Below are positions 11,079 to 18,950 of a DNA stretch of 64,000 nt, one piece after another (the first letter of the stretch is position 1; the number at the start of each line of letters is the position of its first letter). Source of the DNA: Chryseobacterium cucumeris (GTDB lineage: Bacteria > Bacteroidota > Bacteroidia > Flavobacteriales > Weeksellaceae); contig NZ_CP068760.1 of assembly GCF_016775705.1 (NCBI RefSeq), positions 3,348,001 to 3,412,000 on the forward strand. Direction: 5' to 3'. The notes under the pieces are model-generated. The model was not told the DNA's origin, did no database searches, and saw only the letters and a program-made list of their open reading frames with translations. The translations under genes and the position numbers were made by a program.

Positions 11079-11114
11079 TGAGAATTAATAATTATTCACC
11101 CAGCATCGCAGATT

Positions 11115-12092
11115 GTGGCAAATACAGTAGAAGAGATTAAACGACCGATCAATGATGAAATGAAACTTTTTGAACAGAAGTTTTATGAGTCAATGCAGAG
11201 TAAAGTAGCTTTATTGGATAAAGTAACCCGTTTTATTGTTACCACCAAAGGAAAGCAGATGCGTCCTATGTTTGTGTTTCTTTGTGCCAAACTGGTGGGT
11301 GAGGTGACGGAAAAAACATACCGCGGTGCTTCAATGATCGAACTGATCCACACCGCTACTCTGGTACACGATGATGTGGTTGATGAAAGTTTTAAACGTC
11401 GTAATTTCTTTTCAATCAATGCACTGTGGAAAAATAAGATTGCAGTTTTGGTGGGGGATTACCTTTTATCAAAATCAGTTCTACTATCTACAGACCACAA
11501 AGATTATGATCTGCTTGGCGTGATTTCCAGAACGATCCGTGAAATGTCTGAAGGAGAACTTCTTCAGCTGGAAAAGGCCAGAAAGCTGGATATTACGGAA
11601 GAGGTTTATTATGAAATTATCCGGCAGAAAACAGCAACACTGATTGCGGCATGCTGTGAAATAGGAGTTCTTTCCAATAATGCGGATGAAGCTTTAGCCA
11701 AAAAGATGATGGATTTCGGTACTTATACCGGTATGGCATTTCAGATTAAAGATGACCTTTTCGATTATTTAAGTTCAAACGTGATCGGTAAGCCTGTTGG
11801 AATTGATATCAAAGAACAGAAAATGACCCTGCCTTTGATTCATACCCTGAAAATAGCGCCTGAAAAAGATAGAAAGTATTATTTCGATACCATAAAACGA
11901 TATAATAACAATCCCAAACGAGTAAAAGAGCTGATAGAATTTGTGAAAAGCTCAGGTGGATTGGATTATGCCATTACGGTGATGAAAGAATTTCAGCAGA
12001 AAGCTCAAAATATCCTGAATGAATTTCCGGATTCCGAAGCAAGAAAATCACTGCATATTATGCTGGATTATGTCATTGAAAGAAAATTCTGA
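11115..12092 (+). CDS. Trans-polyprenyl diphosphate synthase
   Basis: A 325-residue all-helical prenyltransferase that adds isopentenyl diphosphate units to make a long-chain polyprenyl diphosphate, in this phylum the menaquinone side chain. Start is a GTG; no in-frame ATG lies upstream. The first aspartate-rich motif DDVVD (86-90) is preceded by HTATLVH, and the second is DDLFD (213-217). GKQMRPM with its arginine near residue 50 binds diphosphate. The small residues before the first motif are compatible with a long product, but the chain length cannot be read reliably. A weak hairpin follows. Confidence 0.92.
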   Translation: MANTVEEIKRPINDEMKLFEQKFYESMQSKVALLDKVTRFIVTTKGKQMRPMFVFLCAKLVGEVTEKTYRGASMIELIHTATLVHDDVVDESFKRRNFFSINALWKNKIAVLVGDYLLSKSVLLSTDHKDYDLLGVISRTIREMSEGELLQLEKARKLDITEEVYYEIIRQKTATLIAACCEIGVLSNNADEALAKKMMDFGTYTGMAFQIKDDLFDYLSSNVIGKPVGIDIKEQKMTLPLIHTLKIAPEKDRKYYFDTIKRYNNNPKRVKELIEFVKSSGGLDYAITVMKEFQQKAQNILNEFPDSEARKSLHIMLDYVIERKF

Positions 12093-12104
12093 TATTAATT
12101 TTTT

Positions 12105-12124
12105 AATCAGTCCTGATTTTTTTA
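12105..12124 (+). terminator. Possible terminator after the polyprenyl synthase
   Basis: AATCA / TGATT short stem with a GTCC loop and seven or more T. The stem is weak. Confidence 0.45.
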
Positions 12125-12166
12125 TTATCCTATTTCCTTTAATCCTGCATGGTGTAACGGATCCTC

Positions 12167-12202
12167 ATTATTGAAAGGAAAATAATCGTATCTTTCAATA
12201 AT
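12167..12202 (+). other. Intergenic hairpin upstream of the C1q-like secreted protein
   Basis: ATTATTGAAAG (12167-12177) and CTTTCAATAAT (12192-12202) are perfect 11-base arms with a 14-base loop. No T-run follows. It lies 148 bases before the next gene and could be a 5' leader structure or operator. Confidence 0.4.
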
Positions 12203-12349
12203 TCAATGAGTTGTGATTATTTTGTTTTTTTATAACAGTAAATTACTGTAAATTAATATTTTGCATAACTCTAATAAAATAATTGCGAATAATTCATTGA
12301 TTTTCAAAATATTTGTTGTTTATTTGTCATTACAAAAAAACAACAAATA

Positions 12350-13144
12350 ATGAAAAAAATAACAACTATGATGATAGCGTGTGCTATCAGTTTAAGCTTT
12401 ACTACGTACGCACAGGTGGGAATAGGTACTCAGAATCCCCAGACAACTTTTCATATTGACGGCTCTAAAGACAATCCTGCAACAGGAATTCCTTCTGTAA
12501 CCCAACAGGATAATGATTTCAGTGTAACTTCAAGTGCTAAAGTAGGGATTGGTACGGTTTCACCCACTGAAAAATTAGATGTTGCGTCTGGAAATGCCCG
12601 TATCCGTAATATTAATTCGAATATTGGTATCGGAGGAACCGACAGGGTAGTTGTAGCTGATGCTACCGGAATTCTGAAGACCATAGATTTTACTGCTTAT
12701 TCACTGTTTCATGCGCGTTTAGCAGCGAATCAGAACATCAGTTCTTCTACGATCACGACTTTATTATTCGCAGCACCGATAGCGACTTCCCCTTTCTATT
12801 CTTATAATACCGGAACTGGGGTGATGACTTTTAACCAGCCTGGAAATTATCTGGTAACGCTGCAGGCAAGTTTTACCAATATGCCCGCAGGAACACAGCT
12901 GCTCATCGGTATCAGACCTGTACCGGATGCGAATTATCTGGGAAGAGGAAGCCATTATAACGCAGTTGCTGCTTCAGGAACTGTAGGTGAACTGATGAAT
13001 TATACGACCGTGGTTGTTGCACCTACAGCCGGATATCAGATCCGTTTTACGGCAGCGCCGAATCAAAATTCTACGATTATTTCGACAGAAACCGGATCTA
13101 CAGGAAGTGGAAATGTTACCAATGTAACTGTTCAGAAGATCTGA
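12350..13144 (+). CDS. Secreted protein with C1q/TNF-like C-terminal domain
   Basis: A 264-residue secreted protein with a signal peptide cleaved near TYA-QV (residue 21-22). The mature N-terminus has VGIGTQNPQTTFHIDGS and again VGIGTVSPTEKLDV, a repeat common in Bacteroidota surface and tail-fibre-like proteins. From about residue 120 the pattern FHARLAANQN, TTLLFAAP, YNTGTGVMTFNQPGNYLVTLQASF and the closing VTVQKI strand looks like the jelly-roll of C1q/TNF domains, which usually trimerise. No T9SS sorting domain is seen. A related N-terminal pattern occurs at 39733-40620. The fold is a pattern-based guess. Confidence 0.7.
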   Translation: MKKITTMMIACAISLSFTTYAQVGIGTQNPQTTFHIDGSKDNPATGIPSVTQQDNDFSVTSSAKVGIGTVSPTEKLDVASGNARIRNINSNIGIGGTDRVVVADATGILKTIDFTAYSLFHARLAANQNISSSTITTLLFAAPIATSPFYSYNTGTGVMTFNQPGNYLVTLQASFTNMPAGTQLLIGIRPVPDANYLGRGSHYNAVAASGTVGELMNYTTVVVAPTAGYQIRFTAAPNQNSTIISTETGSTGSGNVTNVTVQKI

Positions 13145-13168
13145 TTCTATTTTTACTTTAATAAAACT

Positions 13169-13227
13169 AAAGTGCTGTATATAGATTTTCGGGAAACTGA
13201 AAATGTATATACAGCACTTTTCTTTTT
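13169..13227 (+). terminator. Terminator of the C1q-like gene
   Basis: Fifteen-base perfect arms AAAGTGCTGTATATA (13169-13183) and its complement (13206-13220), with an inner ATTTTC/GAAAAT stem, followed by TCTTTTT. Confidence 0.85.
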
Positions 13228-13351
13228 AGATTCAGAATCTCATAGTGATTCAGTGTAAAAAATGAGAAAGAGCTGCTTAATGAATTTTTTATCTTCATAT
13301 AATAATCCTTATTTATTACCTTTGATTGTTTAATTAAGCGAAAAATTTAAA

Positions 13352-13645
13352 TTAAATAATTTTCAGGGTTACAATGATAACGGCTAGAACTATACAAAAT
13401 AAAGCGATTAAAAATAAATAATCCGCAATGTTCTCAAACGTGTATTCCCGCTTACTATTTTTTGTTCTGATTGCCAGAAAGGAAAAGAAACAGCTGCAGG
13501 CAAAAAGAATACAGGCAAATCCTGCAAATTCGTCCAAATAGGTATGCTGACTGATTTTAGAGATTTTCAATGAGGTGATAATGAGTAGGGAAAATCCTAA
13601 AAGATTGCTGGAAGCATTCAATATATGTGGCGATTTTTTTTCCAT
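13352..13645 (-). CDS. Small membrane protein of unknown function
   Basis: A 97-residue protein with three predicted membrane helices: about residues 14-26 (LLGFSLLIITSLKI), 39-58 (GFACILFACSCFFSFLAI) and 75-96 (YLFLIALFCIVLAVIIV). The loop between helices 2 and 3 is basic (RTKNSKR), suggesting a cytoplasmic loop. I do not recognise a family. It is isolated and convergent with the preceding gene, and divergent from the E1 gene. Confidence 0.6.
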   Translation of the reverse strand: MEKKSPHILNASSNLLGFSLLIITSLKISKISQHTYLDEFAGFACILFACSCFFSFLAIRTKNSKREYTFENIADYLFLIALFCIVLAVIIVTLKII

Positions 13646-13737
13646 CTTTTACATTTTTTTTCAAAATAAAGCACAATTTTTTTTATTATCAAATTTTTAA
13701 AAAAGATTATTAAAAATTAAAATTAATTTAAAAAGTG

Positions 13738-13745
13738 TATATTAG
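13738..13745 (+). promoter_or_regulatory. Candidate -7 element of the E1 gene
   Basis: TATATTAG matches TAnnTTTG at all but one position, 38 bases before the ATG at 13783. The flanks are very AT-rich and a -33 box is not clear. Confidence 0.4.
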
Positions 13746-13782
13746 CAAAATACTTGAAGATTAAAAACTTTTTTACTTAGCT

Positions 13783-16215
13783 ATGCAAACAACCTATATT
13801 GAAACACAGCAAATATCCTTTCAAGATTTTAAAAATCAGATACTTGAAGACTACAGGTTAGGAAGGATCTCTCGTGAAATGTCTTATCTCGGAAGGAGAG
13901 AAGTACTCACTGGAAAAGCTAAATTTGGAATTTTTGGGGATGGAAAAGAACTTCCTCAGCTTGCAATGGCGAAAGTTTTCAGAAATGGAGACTTCCGTTC
14001 AGGATATTACAGGGATCAGACTTTTGCATTGGCAATAGATGCCTTGACGGTAGAAAGTTTCTTTGCGCAGATGTATGCAGATACCAGCGTGGAAAGAGAA
14101 CCTGCTTCAGCCGGAAGACAAATGAACGGGCATTTCGCAACAAGAAGTTTACATGAAGACGGAAGCTGGAAAGATCTGACAGCTCAGAAAAATATTTCTT
14201 CCGATATTTCTCCTACAGCAGGGCAGATGCCAAGATTATTGGGATTAGCTCAGGCTTCAACTATTTATAAAAGCGTAAAATTTGACGGTTCAGAAAAATT
14301 CTCAAGAGAAGGGAACGAAATTGCTTTCGGAACCATTGGGGATGCTTCTACAGCAGAAGGACACTTCTGGGAAACCTTGAATGCTGCATGTGCTCTTCAG
14401 GTTCCAATGATTGTTTCTATCTGGGATGATGGGTATGGTATTTCAGTTCCTACAAAAAACCAGAGAGCAAAAGCGGATATCAGTGAAATGCTAAGTGGTT
14501 TTCAGAGAAAAGAGGGAGAAAACCAGGGGTGTGAAATTATCCAGGTGAGAGCCTGGGATTATCCTGCATTATTAGATGCATACGCTAAGGCAGAACATTT
14601 TGCAAGAACAGAAAGTGTACCGGTGGTAGTGCACGTGGTTGATGTTACTCAGCCACAGGGACATTCTACATCCGGATCTCACGAAAGATATAAAAACGAA
14701 GAGCGTCTTGCATGGGAAGCTGAGTATGACGGTCTGGCGAAATTCAAAGAATGGATCCTGAACTATTCTATCGAAATTGATGGGAAAGAAGAAGTGATTG
14801 CTACAGCTGAAGAACTGGAGGCTATTGATGAAGAAGCGAAAAAAGCAGCAAAAGCCGGACAGAAAGCAGCCTGGGAAAATTATCAGAAAGCCATTTCAGA
14901 ACTTATTCAGTCTGTTTTACCTTTAGTAGAAAACCTTAAAGGGCAGAATGCTGAAGTTGAAAATTATATCGCTCATTTCAACAAATTGATTTCAAAAGCT
15001 AAAAAAGACATCTTCCATCTGGTAAGACAGACTTTACTGGCGACAAGAGGAACAAATTCTGCGGAAAGAAATCAGCTGATGCAGAAATACAATGAAGTAT
15101 CTGCTGTTGAAAAAGATAACTATTCTTCTCACTTATATTCTCAATCCCAATGGAAAGCTGAGAATGTTCAGGAAATCAAACCTGTATATTCTGACAGTTC
15201 CGAAGAGGTAGATGGAAGAGTAGTGATCAGAAACAATTTTGACAAAATTTTTGAAAAATATCCTGAAACTTTAATCTTTGGAGAAGATACCGGAAACATT
15301 GGTGACGTCAACCAGGGATTGGAAGGAATGCAGGAGAAATATGGCGCTTTACGTATCGCTGATACAGGAATCCGTGAAGCAACAATTCTTGGACAGGGAA
15401 TTGGTATGGCGATGAGAGGTTTAAGACCAATTGCTGAAATCCAGTACTTAGACTATGTTCTTTACTGTTTACAGGGAATGAGTGATGATCTGGCAACGGT
15501 ACATTACAGAACGAAAGGAGGCCAGAAAGCTCCGTTGATTATCAGAACAAGAGGTCACAGATTAGAAGGAATCTGGCACTCAGGTTCTCCAATGGCTGGT
15601 ATTCTGAACCTTTCAAAAGGTATTTTGGTATTGGTTCCTAGAAACCTTACGAAAGCAGCAGGATTCTACAACACAATGCTTCAGGCTGACGAACCTGCGA
15701 TCATCGTAGAATGTCTGAACGGATACAGATTAAAAGAAAAACAACCGGATAACTTAGGCGAATTCACTGTTCCTGTAGGGAAAATTGAAGTGACAAAAGA
15801 AGGAAAAGATGTTACTTTGGTCACTTACGGATCTACCTGGAGAATTGTAACGGAAGCAGCTAACGAATTGGAAAAATTAGGAATTTCCGCAGAGGTAATT
15901 GATATCCAGTCATTGATTCCTTTCGATTTATCCCACGAAATTGCTGAAAGTGTTAAGAAAACCAACAGATTAGTAGTGATTGACGAAGATGTGGAAGGGG
16001 GAACTACAGGATTCATCTTACAGCAGATCCTTGAAAAGCAGAAAGCTTTCAGATACCTGGATTCAGATCCGTTGACGATCTCCGCCAATGATCACAGACC
16101 AGCATATGCAAGTGATGGTGACTACTTTAGTAAGCCGTCTGCAGACGATATGGTAGAAAAAATCTACGCTATGTTTAATGAAACAAATCCTCAGAAATAT
16201 CCAGCTATATTTTAA
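13783..16215 (+). CDS. 2-oxoacid dehydrogenase E1, fused alpha and beta subunits
   Basis: An 810-residue thiamine-diphosphate enzyme in which the E1 alpha and beta chains, usually separate, are one polypeptide. Residues about 1-350 are alpha-like, with the ThDP-binding motif beginning GDASTAEGHFWETLNAA (Asp187) and ending in a downstream Asn. A charged, alanine-rich helical linker spans roughly 330-460. From about 470 to the end is the beta subunit: ETLIFGEDTGNIGDVNQG, EIQYLDYV and VIDIQSLIPFDL. The complex oxidatively decarboxylates branched-chain 2-oxoacids or pyruvate. Substrate cannot be told from sequence; the family in this phylum is usually branched-chain-type. E2 and E3 are not adjacent, though an E3 lies at 41394. 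Confidence 0.9.
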   Translation: MQTTYIETQQISFQDFKNQILEDYRLGRISREMSYLGRREVLTGKAKFGIFGDGKELPQLAMAKVFRNGDFRSGYYRDQTFALAIDALTVESFFAQMYADTSVEREPASAGRQMNGHFATRSLHEDGSWKDLTAQKNISSDISPTAGQMPRLLGLAQASTIYKSVKFDGSEKFSREGNEIAFGTIGDASTAEGHFWETLNAACALQVPMIVSIWDDGYGISVPTKNQRAKADISEMLSGFQRKEGENQGCEIIQVRAWDYPALLDAYAKAEHFARTESVPVVVHVVDVTQPQGHSTSGSHERYKNEERLAWEAEYDGLAKFKEWILNYSIEIDGKEEVIATAEELEAIDEEAKKAAKAGQKAAWENYQKAISELIQSVLPLVENLKGQNAEVENYIAHFNKLISKAKKDIFHLVRQTLLATRGTNSAERNQLMQKYNEVSAVEKDNYSSHLYSQSQWKAENVQEIKPVYSDSSEEVDGRVVIRNNFDKIFEKYPETLIFGEDTGNIGDVNQGLEGMQEKYGALRIADTGIREATILGQGIGMAMRGLRPIAEIQYLDYVLYCLQGMSDDLATVHYRTKGGQKAPLIIRTRGHRLEGIWHSGSPMAGILNLSKGILVLVPRNLTKAAGFYNTMLQADEPAIIVECLNGYRLKEKQPDNLGEFTVPVGKIEVTKEGKDVTLVTYGSTWRIVTEAANELEKLGISAEVIDIQSLIPFDLSHEIAESVKKTNRLVVIDEDVEGGTTGFILQQILEKQKAFRYLDSDPLTISANDHRPAYASDGDYFSKPSADDMVEKIYAMFNETNPQKYPAIF

Positions 16216-16236
16216 TTGGGATTTTAGATAAATATG

Positions 16237-16266
16237 AAACCGCTTCCTTTTTGGGAGCGGTTTTTG
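16237..16266 (+). terminator. Terminator of the E1 gene
   Basis: AAACCGCTTCC / GGGAGCGGTTT (16237-16247 and 16253-16263, one G-T pair) with a short T-rich loop and T-run. It may also serve the convergent AhpD-like gene. Confidence 0.85.
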
Positions 16267-16270
16267 TTTG

Positions 16271-16687
16271 CTAATCCTCTTCCGCCAAAGCAATCCTCAA
16301 CTTATTCAAAGTATTCATCAAGGTAATACTTGCGGTAAGCTCTACAATCTCTCGTTCTGAAAATTGGTCTATCAGCTTTGCTTTGGTGCTTTCCAAATTA
16401 TCTTTGCTGTAAATGACAGCTTCTGTCCATTCCAAAACAAGCTTTTGTTGATCATTGTAGACATTGGTATGCTTCCAGCCCGGAAGTCTGTTGATGAGAT
16501 CCTGCTCAACGCCAAAATCAAAAAGTTCTTTAGCGTGATAACTACAGCAATAGGCACATCCATTGATTTGAGAAACACGCAGCTCCACCAAGGCAATTAG
16601 TTTTTCATCAATTCCGGATTTTCTAATGCTGTTGTGGGCTCTGTAGAGATTTCCAATGGTTTCTTTTGCAATTTCTTTGTAATTCAT
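16271..16687 (-). CDS. AhpD-like carboxymuconolactone decarboxylase family protein
   Basis: A 138-residue protein when started at the ATG at 16687, whose MNYKEIAKETIG sequence is the usual N-terminus of this family; the longer frame to 16783 has no such support. The redox motif CAYCCSYH gives C-x-x-C-x-x-x-H, the alkylhydroperoxidase arrangement in which the cysteine pair reduces peroxides. Helical throughout, no signal peptide. It lies downstream of an HxlR regulator on the same strand, with a hairpin and two direct GTAAGTATAT repeats between them (16734-16762), so it probably has its own promoter. A role in peroxide or electrophile detoxification fits the neighbouring Old Yellow Enzyme. Confidence 0.85.
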   Translation of the reverse strand: MNYKEIAKETIGNLYRAHNSIRKSGIDEKLIALVELRVSQINGCAYCCSYHAKELFDFGVEQDLINRLPGWKHTNVYNDQQKLVLEWTEAVIYSKDNLESTKAKLIDQFSEREIVELTASITLMNTLNKLRIALAEED

Positions 16688-16786
16688 AATGAACATTTTT
16701 CTGCAAATTTGCATCAGAAACACTTTAGAAACTATATACTTACACTTTGGTGATATACTTACCTTTTTGAAAGTGTTATCCAAGAT

Positions 16787-16816
16787 AAAAGGCTATCAAA
16801 CATTGACAGCCTTTTT
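16787..16816 (-). terminator. Terminator overlapping the end of the HxlR gene
   Basis: AAAAGGCT and AGCCTTTTT arms with an inner TCAA/TTGA pair and an ACA loop. The TGA stop of the HxlR gene lies inside the hairpin. Confidence 0.6.
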
Positions 16817-17188
16817 ATTTTTTACATCTTCATTCAGAAAAGCACAATCTTTATCTTCATGCTGTCCTTTCACCTGATATTTTGCTTCCCACTCTTCCAG
16901 CAAATATAAAATCGGCAGTAGAGCCAATCCCTTTTCTGTAAGAGAATATTCCACTCTTGGAGGAAGTTCTTTAAACTCTTCACGAATAACCAATCCATCG
17001 GTTTCCATTTCTCTAAGCTGATCAGTTAATACCTTCCTGGAAATGACATTAATGCGTACTGCCAGTTCTCCAAAACGTAATTTTCTGTCTTTAATCACCA
17101 GAACAATAATAGGCTTCCATTTGCTTCCCAAAGCGGCCATGGCCTTACCCAGAGGGCAGCTGTATTGCATTAATTCATTCTTTTTCAT
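16796..17188 (-). CDS. HxlR family transcriptional regulator
   Basis: A 130-residue winged-helix regulator. SCPLGKAMAALGSKWKPIIV at residues 10-29 is the family's opening, with the conserved Cys11 that senses oxidants or electrophiles in several members. The recognition region LRFGELAVRINVISRKVLTDQL is followed by LPPRVEYSLTEKG, the wing. It is divergent from an Old Yellow Enzyme gene across 168 bases that contain a 24-base perfect palindrome and phased GTTAC repeats, the likely operators. Control of both the OYE and the AhpD-like gene is a reasonable inference. Confidence 0.93.
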   Translation of the reverse strand: MKKNELMQYSCPLGKAMAALGSKWKPIIVLVIKDRKLRFGELAVRINVISRKVLTDQLREMETDGLVIREEFKELPPRVEYSLTEKGLALLPILYLLEEWEAKYQVKGQHEDKDCAFLNEDVKNKKAVNV

Positions 17189-17213
17189 AGAAAGATCTTT
17201 ATTATTTTAATAT

Positions 17214-17237
17214 CATATGAAACTGCAGTTTCATATG
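17214..17237. promoter_or_regulatory. Perfect 24-base palindrome in the hxlR-OYE intergenic region
   Basis: CATATGAAACTG followed by its exact complement, centred on CTGCAG. It lies 26 bases upstream of the hxlR start and overlaps the first GTTAC repeat. Likely a dimeric regulator site. Confidence 0.6.
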
Positions 17238-17333
17238 TTACTTTGATGTTACTAATGTAAGTTACTGCGAAGTTACCACTATTTTTTTAATAAAAGATAC
17301 AAAAGTGAACTATTATTAGTTACTTTGTGTAAC
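17237..17333. promoter_or_regulatory. Phased GTTAC repeats and inverted GTTAC-N5-GTAAC site
   Basis: GTTAC occurs at 17237, 17248, 17261 and 17272, spaced 11, 13 and 11 bases, then as an inverted pair GTTACTTTGTGTAAC at 17319-17333. The inverted pair lies 23 bases before the OYE start codon and overlaps a possible -7 box (TTACTTTG). Confidence 0.5.
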
Positions 17334-17356
17334 AATTATAAAATATAAATTTAAAT

Positions 17357-18418
17357 ATGAGCACATCATCATTATTTAAACCGTTTCAATATAAGAATTT
17401 ACAGCTTAAAAATAGGATTGTAATGGCTCCAATGACCAGAGCACAGTCTGACAATGGAGTTCCCACTCAGAATATTGCAGATTATTATGGAAGAAGAGCT
17501 GCTTCAGAAGTAGGATTGATTCTATCCGAAGGAACTGTTATCAACAGACCTGGATCAAAAAATATGCAGAATATCCCGGATTTCTATGGAACAGAAGCTT
17601 TGAATGGCTGGAAAAACGTCATTGATACTGTACATCAGAATGGAGGTAAAATGGGTCCTCAGATCTGGCACGTTGGAGATACAAGAATGACAGAAGACTA
17701 TCCGTTGGTTCCAATGGAAAAAGCTTCTACGATGACCATTGAAGATATCCAGGATACCATTGCACAGTTTGCTGCGTCTGCAAAGTCAGCGAAAGATCTT
17801 GGTTTTGACTGTATTGAAATTCATGGCGCTCACGGATACCTCATCGACCAGTTTTTCTGGGAAGTAACCAATACCAGAACCGATGAATATGGCGGTAAAA
17901 CATTGAAAGAAAGAAGCAGATTTGCTGTAGAAGTAGTAAAAGCAATCAGAGCAGCAGTAGGAGAGGACTTTACCATTATTATCCGCCTTTCCCAATGGAA
18001 GCAGCAGGATTATAAAACCAGACTGGCATTCACTCCAAACGAAATGGAAGACTGGTTATTACCATTAAAAGAAGCTGGTGTGGATATTTTCCACTGCTCA
18101 CAGCGTCGTTTCTGGGAGCCTGAATTTGAAGGTTCTGACTTAAACTTTGCAGGATGGGCAAAGAAAATTACCGGACAGCCAACCATTACAGTAGGTTCTG
18201 TAGGTTTAAATGGTGATTTCCTTAATGCTTTTGCAGGGCAGGGAACAGAAAAAAGAGACCTTACAGAATTGATCAGAAGACTTGACAATGAAGAATTTGA
18301 CCTTGTTGCGGTAGGTAGAGCTATTCTTCAGGATTACCAGTGGGTACAGAAGATCAAAGACGGCAATACAGAAGCTCTTCTGGATTTTTCAGCAGAAAGT
18401 ATGAGCGTCTTATTTTAA
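17357..18418 (+). CDS. Old Yellow Enzyme family alkene reductase (NemA-like)
   Basis: A 353-residue FMN-dependent flavoprotein of the OYE/N-ethylmaleimide reductase group, which reduces activated double bonds, quinones or nitro compounds using NAD(P)H. The N-terminal LFKPFQYKNLQLKNRIVMAPMTRAQ and the long HGAHGYLIDQFFWEVTNTRTD-EYGG segment are diagnostic; the latter contains the paired histidine region (H-x-x-H) that binds the substrate carbonyl. Full length. It is divergent from an HxlR regulator, the usual arrangement for electrophile-inducible reductases. The physiological substrate is unknown. Confidence 0.93.
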   Translation: MSTSSLFKPFQYKNLQLKNRIVMAPMTRAQSDNGVPTQNIADYYGRRAASEVGLILSEGTVINRPGSKNMQNIPDFYGTEALNGWKNVIDTVHQNGGKMGPQIWHVGDTRMTEDYPLVPMEKASTMTIEDIQDTIAQFAASAKSAKDLGFDCIEIHGAHGYLIDQFFWEVTNTRTDEYGGKTLKERSRFAVEVVKAIRAAVGEDFTIIIRLSQWKQQDYKTRLAFTPNEMEDWLLPLKEAGVDIFHCSQRRFWEPEFEGSDLNFAGWAKKITGQPTITVGSVGLNGDFLNAFAGQGTEKRDLTELIRRLDNEEFDLVAVGRAILQDYQWVQKIKDGNTEALLDFSAESMSVLF

Positions 18419-18420
18419 TA

Positions 18421-18540
18421 TCAACAAGGAATGGTGAATTCGCTTTGCTGTCGGTTAACAGCATAATTTTGGGGCTTGCGAAGTAGAATTGACTATCCTG
18501 ACAGGTTTAGATCAGCATAATTCACTTTATTTTATATTTA
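18421..18540. repeat. Degenerate intergenic repeat-like stretch
   Basis: No ORF of note. GTGAATT (18434-18440) and AATTCAC (18519-18525) face each other around CGCTTTGCTGTC-like and GGCTTGCGAAG-like sequence. The GC content is higher than that of the neighbouring spacers. It looks like a worn palindromic repeat; I cannot show a second copy in this window. Confidence 0.3.
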
Positions 18541-18561
18541 ATTTTCACCTATTTATTAAAG

Positions 18562-18595
18562 AACCGGCTTTCAGGATTTCCTGAAAGCCGGTTTT
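18562..18595. terminator. Terminator between the OYE gene and the convergent GG-leader peptide gene
   Basis: Fourteen-base perfect arms, AACCGGCTTTCAGG and complement, with an ATTT loop and T-rich ends on both strands. It can serve both genes. Confidence 0.85.
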
Positions 18596-18601
18596 GTAAA
18601 T

Positions 18602-18760
18602 TTATGGACACCCAACTGAATCCAGGACACATTTCCAGCGAGGAGGGATTCCATTGCTGCCAGGAATGTAGCAGGCTGTAGTCCCTTCCGGACAATCAGG
18701 AGCATTTCCACCATTGATTTTTTTTAGATCTGGTTTTAATAATTTTCTTAGATTTTTCAT
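18602..18760 (-). CDS. Double-glycine leader peptide, bacteriocin-like (52 aa)
   Basis: A 52-residue peptide too short for ordinary gene-length filters. Residues 1-18 are a classic leader, MKNLRKLLKPDLKKINGG, basic and amphipathic with a Gly-Gly end. The 34-residue core has four cysteines at core positions 5, 12, 26 and 33, giving a symmetric C-x6-C-x13-C-x6-C pattern, plus two Gly-rich turns. A promoter that fits the consensus exactly lies 24-53 bases upstream, and a terminator directly follows, so it is very likely expressed. It resembles the bacteriocin-like peptides annotated in Chryseobacterium, which are normally cut and exported by peptidase-containing ABC transporters. No such transporter or modification enzyme is next to it. 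Activity is unknown. Confidence 0.8.
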   Translation of the reverse strand: MKNLRKLLKPDLKKINGGNAPDCPEGTTACYIPGSNGIPPRWKCVLDSVGCP

Positions 18761-18783
18761 AGGTAATAATTTGTTGATTTACA

Positions 18784-18813
18784 CAAATATAATATTTTTT
18801 GAAAACGCAACAA
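18784..18813 (-). promoter_or_regulatory. Canonical promoter of the GG-leader peptide
   Basis: On the minus strand, TTG (18811-18813), a 19-base spacer and TATATTTG (18784-18791), an exact match to the Bacteroidota consensus. The ATG is 23 bases downstream. Confidence 0.85.
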
Positions 18814-18868
18814 CACTTTACGGATAATAATGTGAAATACATTATTTAAATACGACAAGATAAAATAA

Positions 18869-18897
18869 ACCCGCTCACAGAATTTTCATGAGCGGGT
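18869..18897 (-). terminator. Terminator of the C1 peptidase gene
   Basis: ACCCGCTCA / TGAGCGGGT with an 11-base loop, followed on the minus strand by a T-rich tract. Confidence 0.75.
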
Positions 18898-18950
18898 CTT
18901 AACAGATTTAAATATCTAAAACTGCCTGTAAATTGGCAGAAATGATTTCC

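Noticed and set aside
13317..13324. TACCTTTG, a plus-strand -7 match
   Set aside because: Next plus-strand gene is over 450 bases away and the intervening gene is on the other strand; probably chance.
16688..16783. N-terminal extension of the AhpD-like gene to 16783
   Set aside because: The added residues do not match the family, and the ATG at 16687 gives the usual start.
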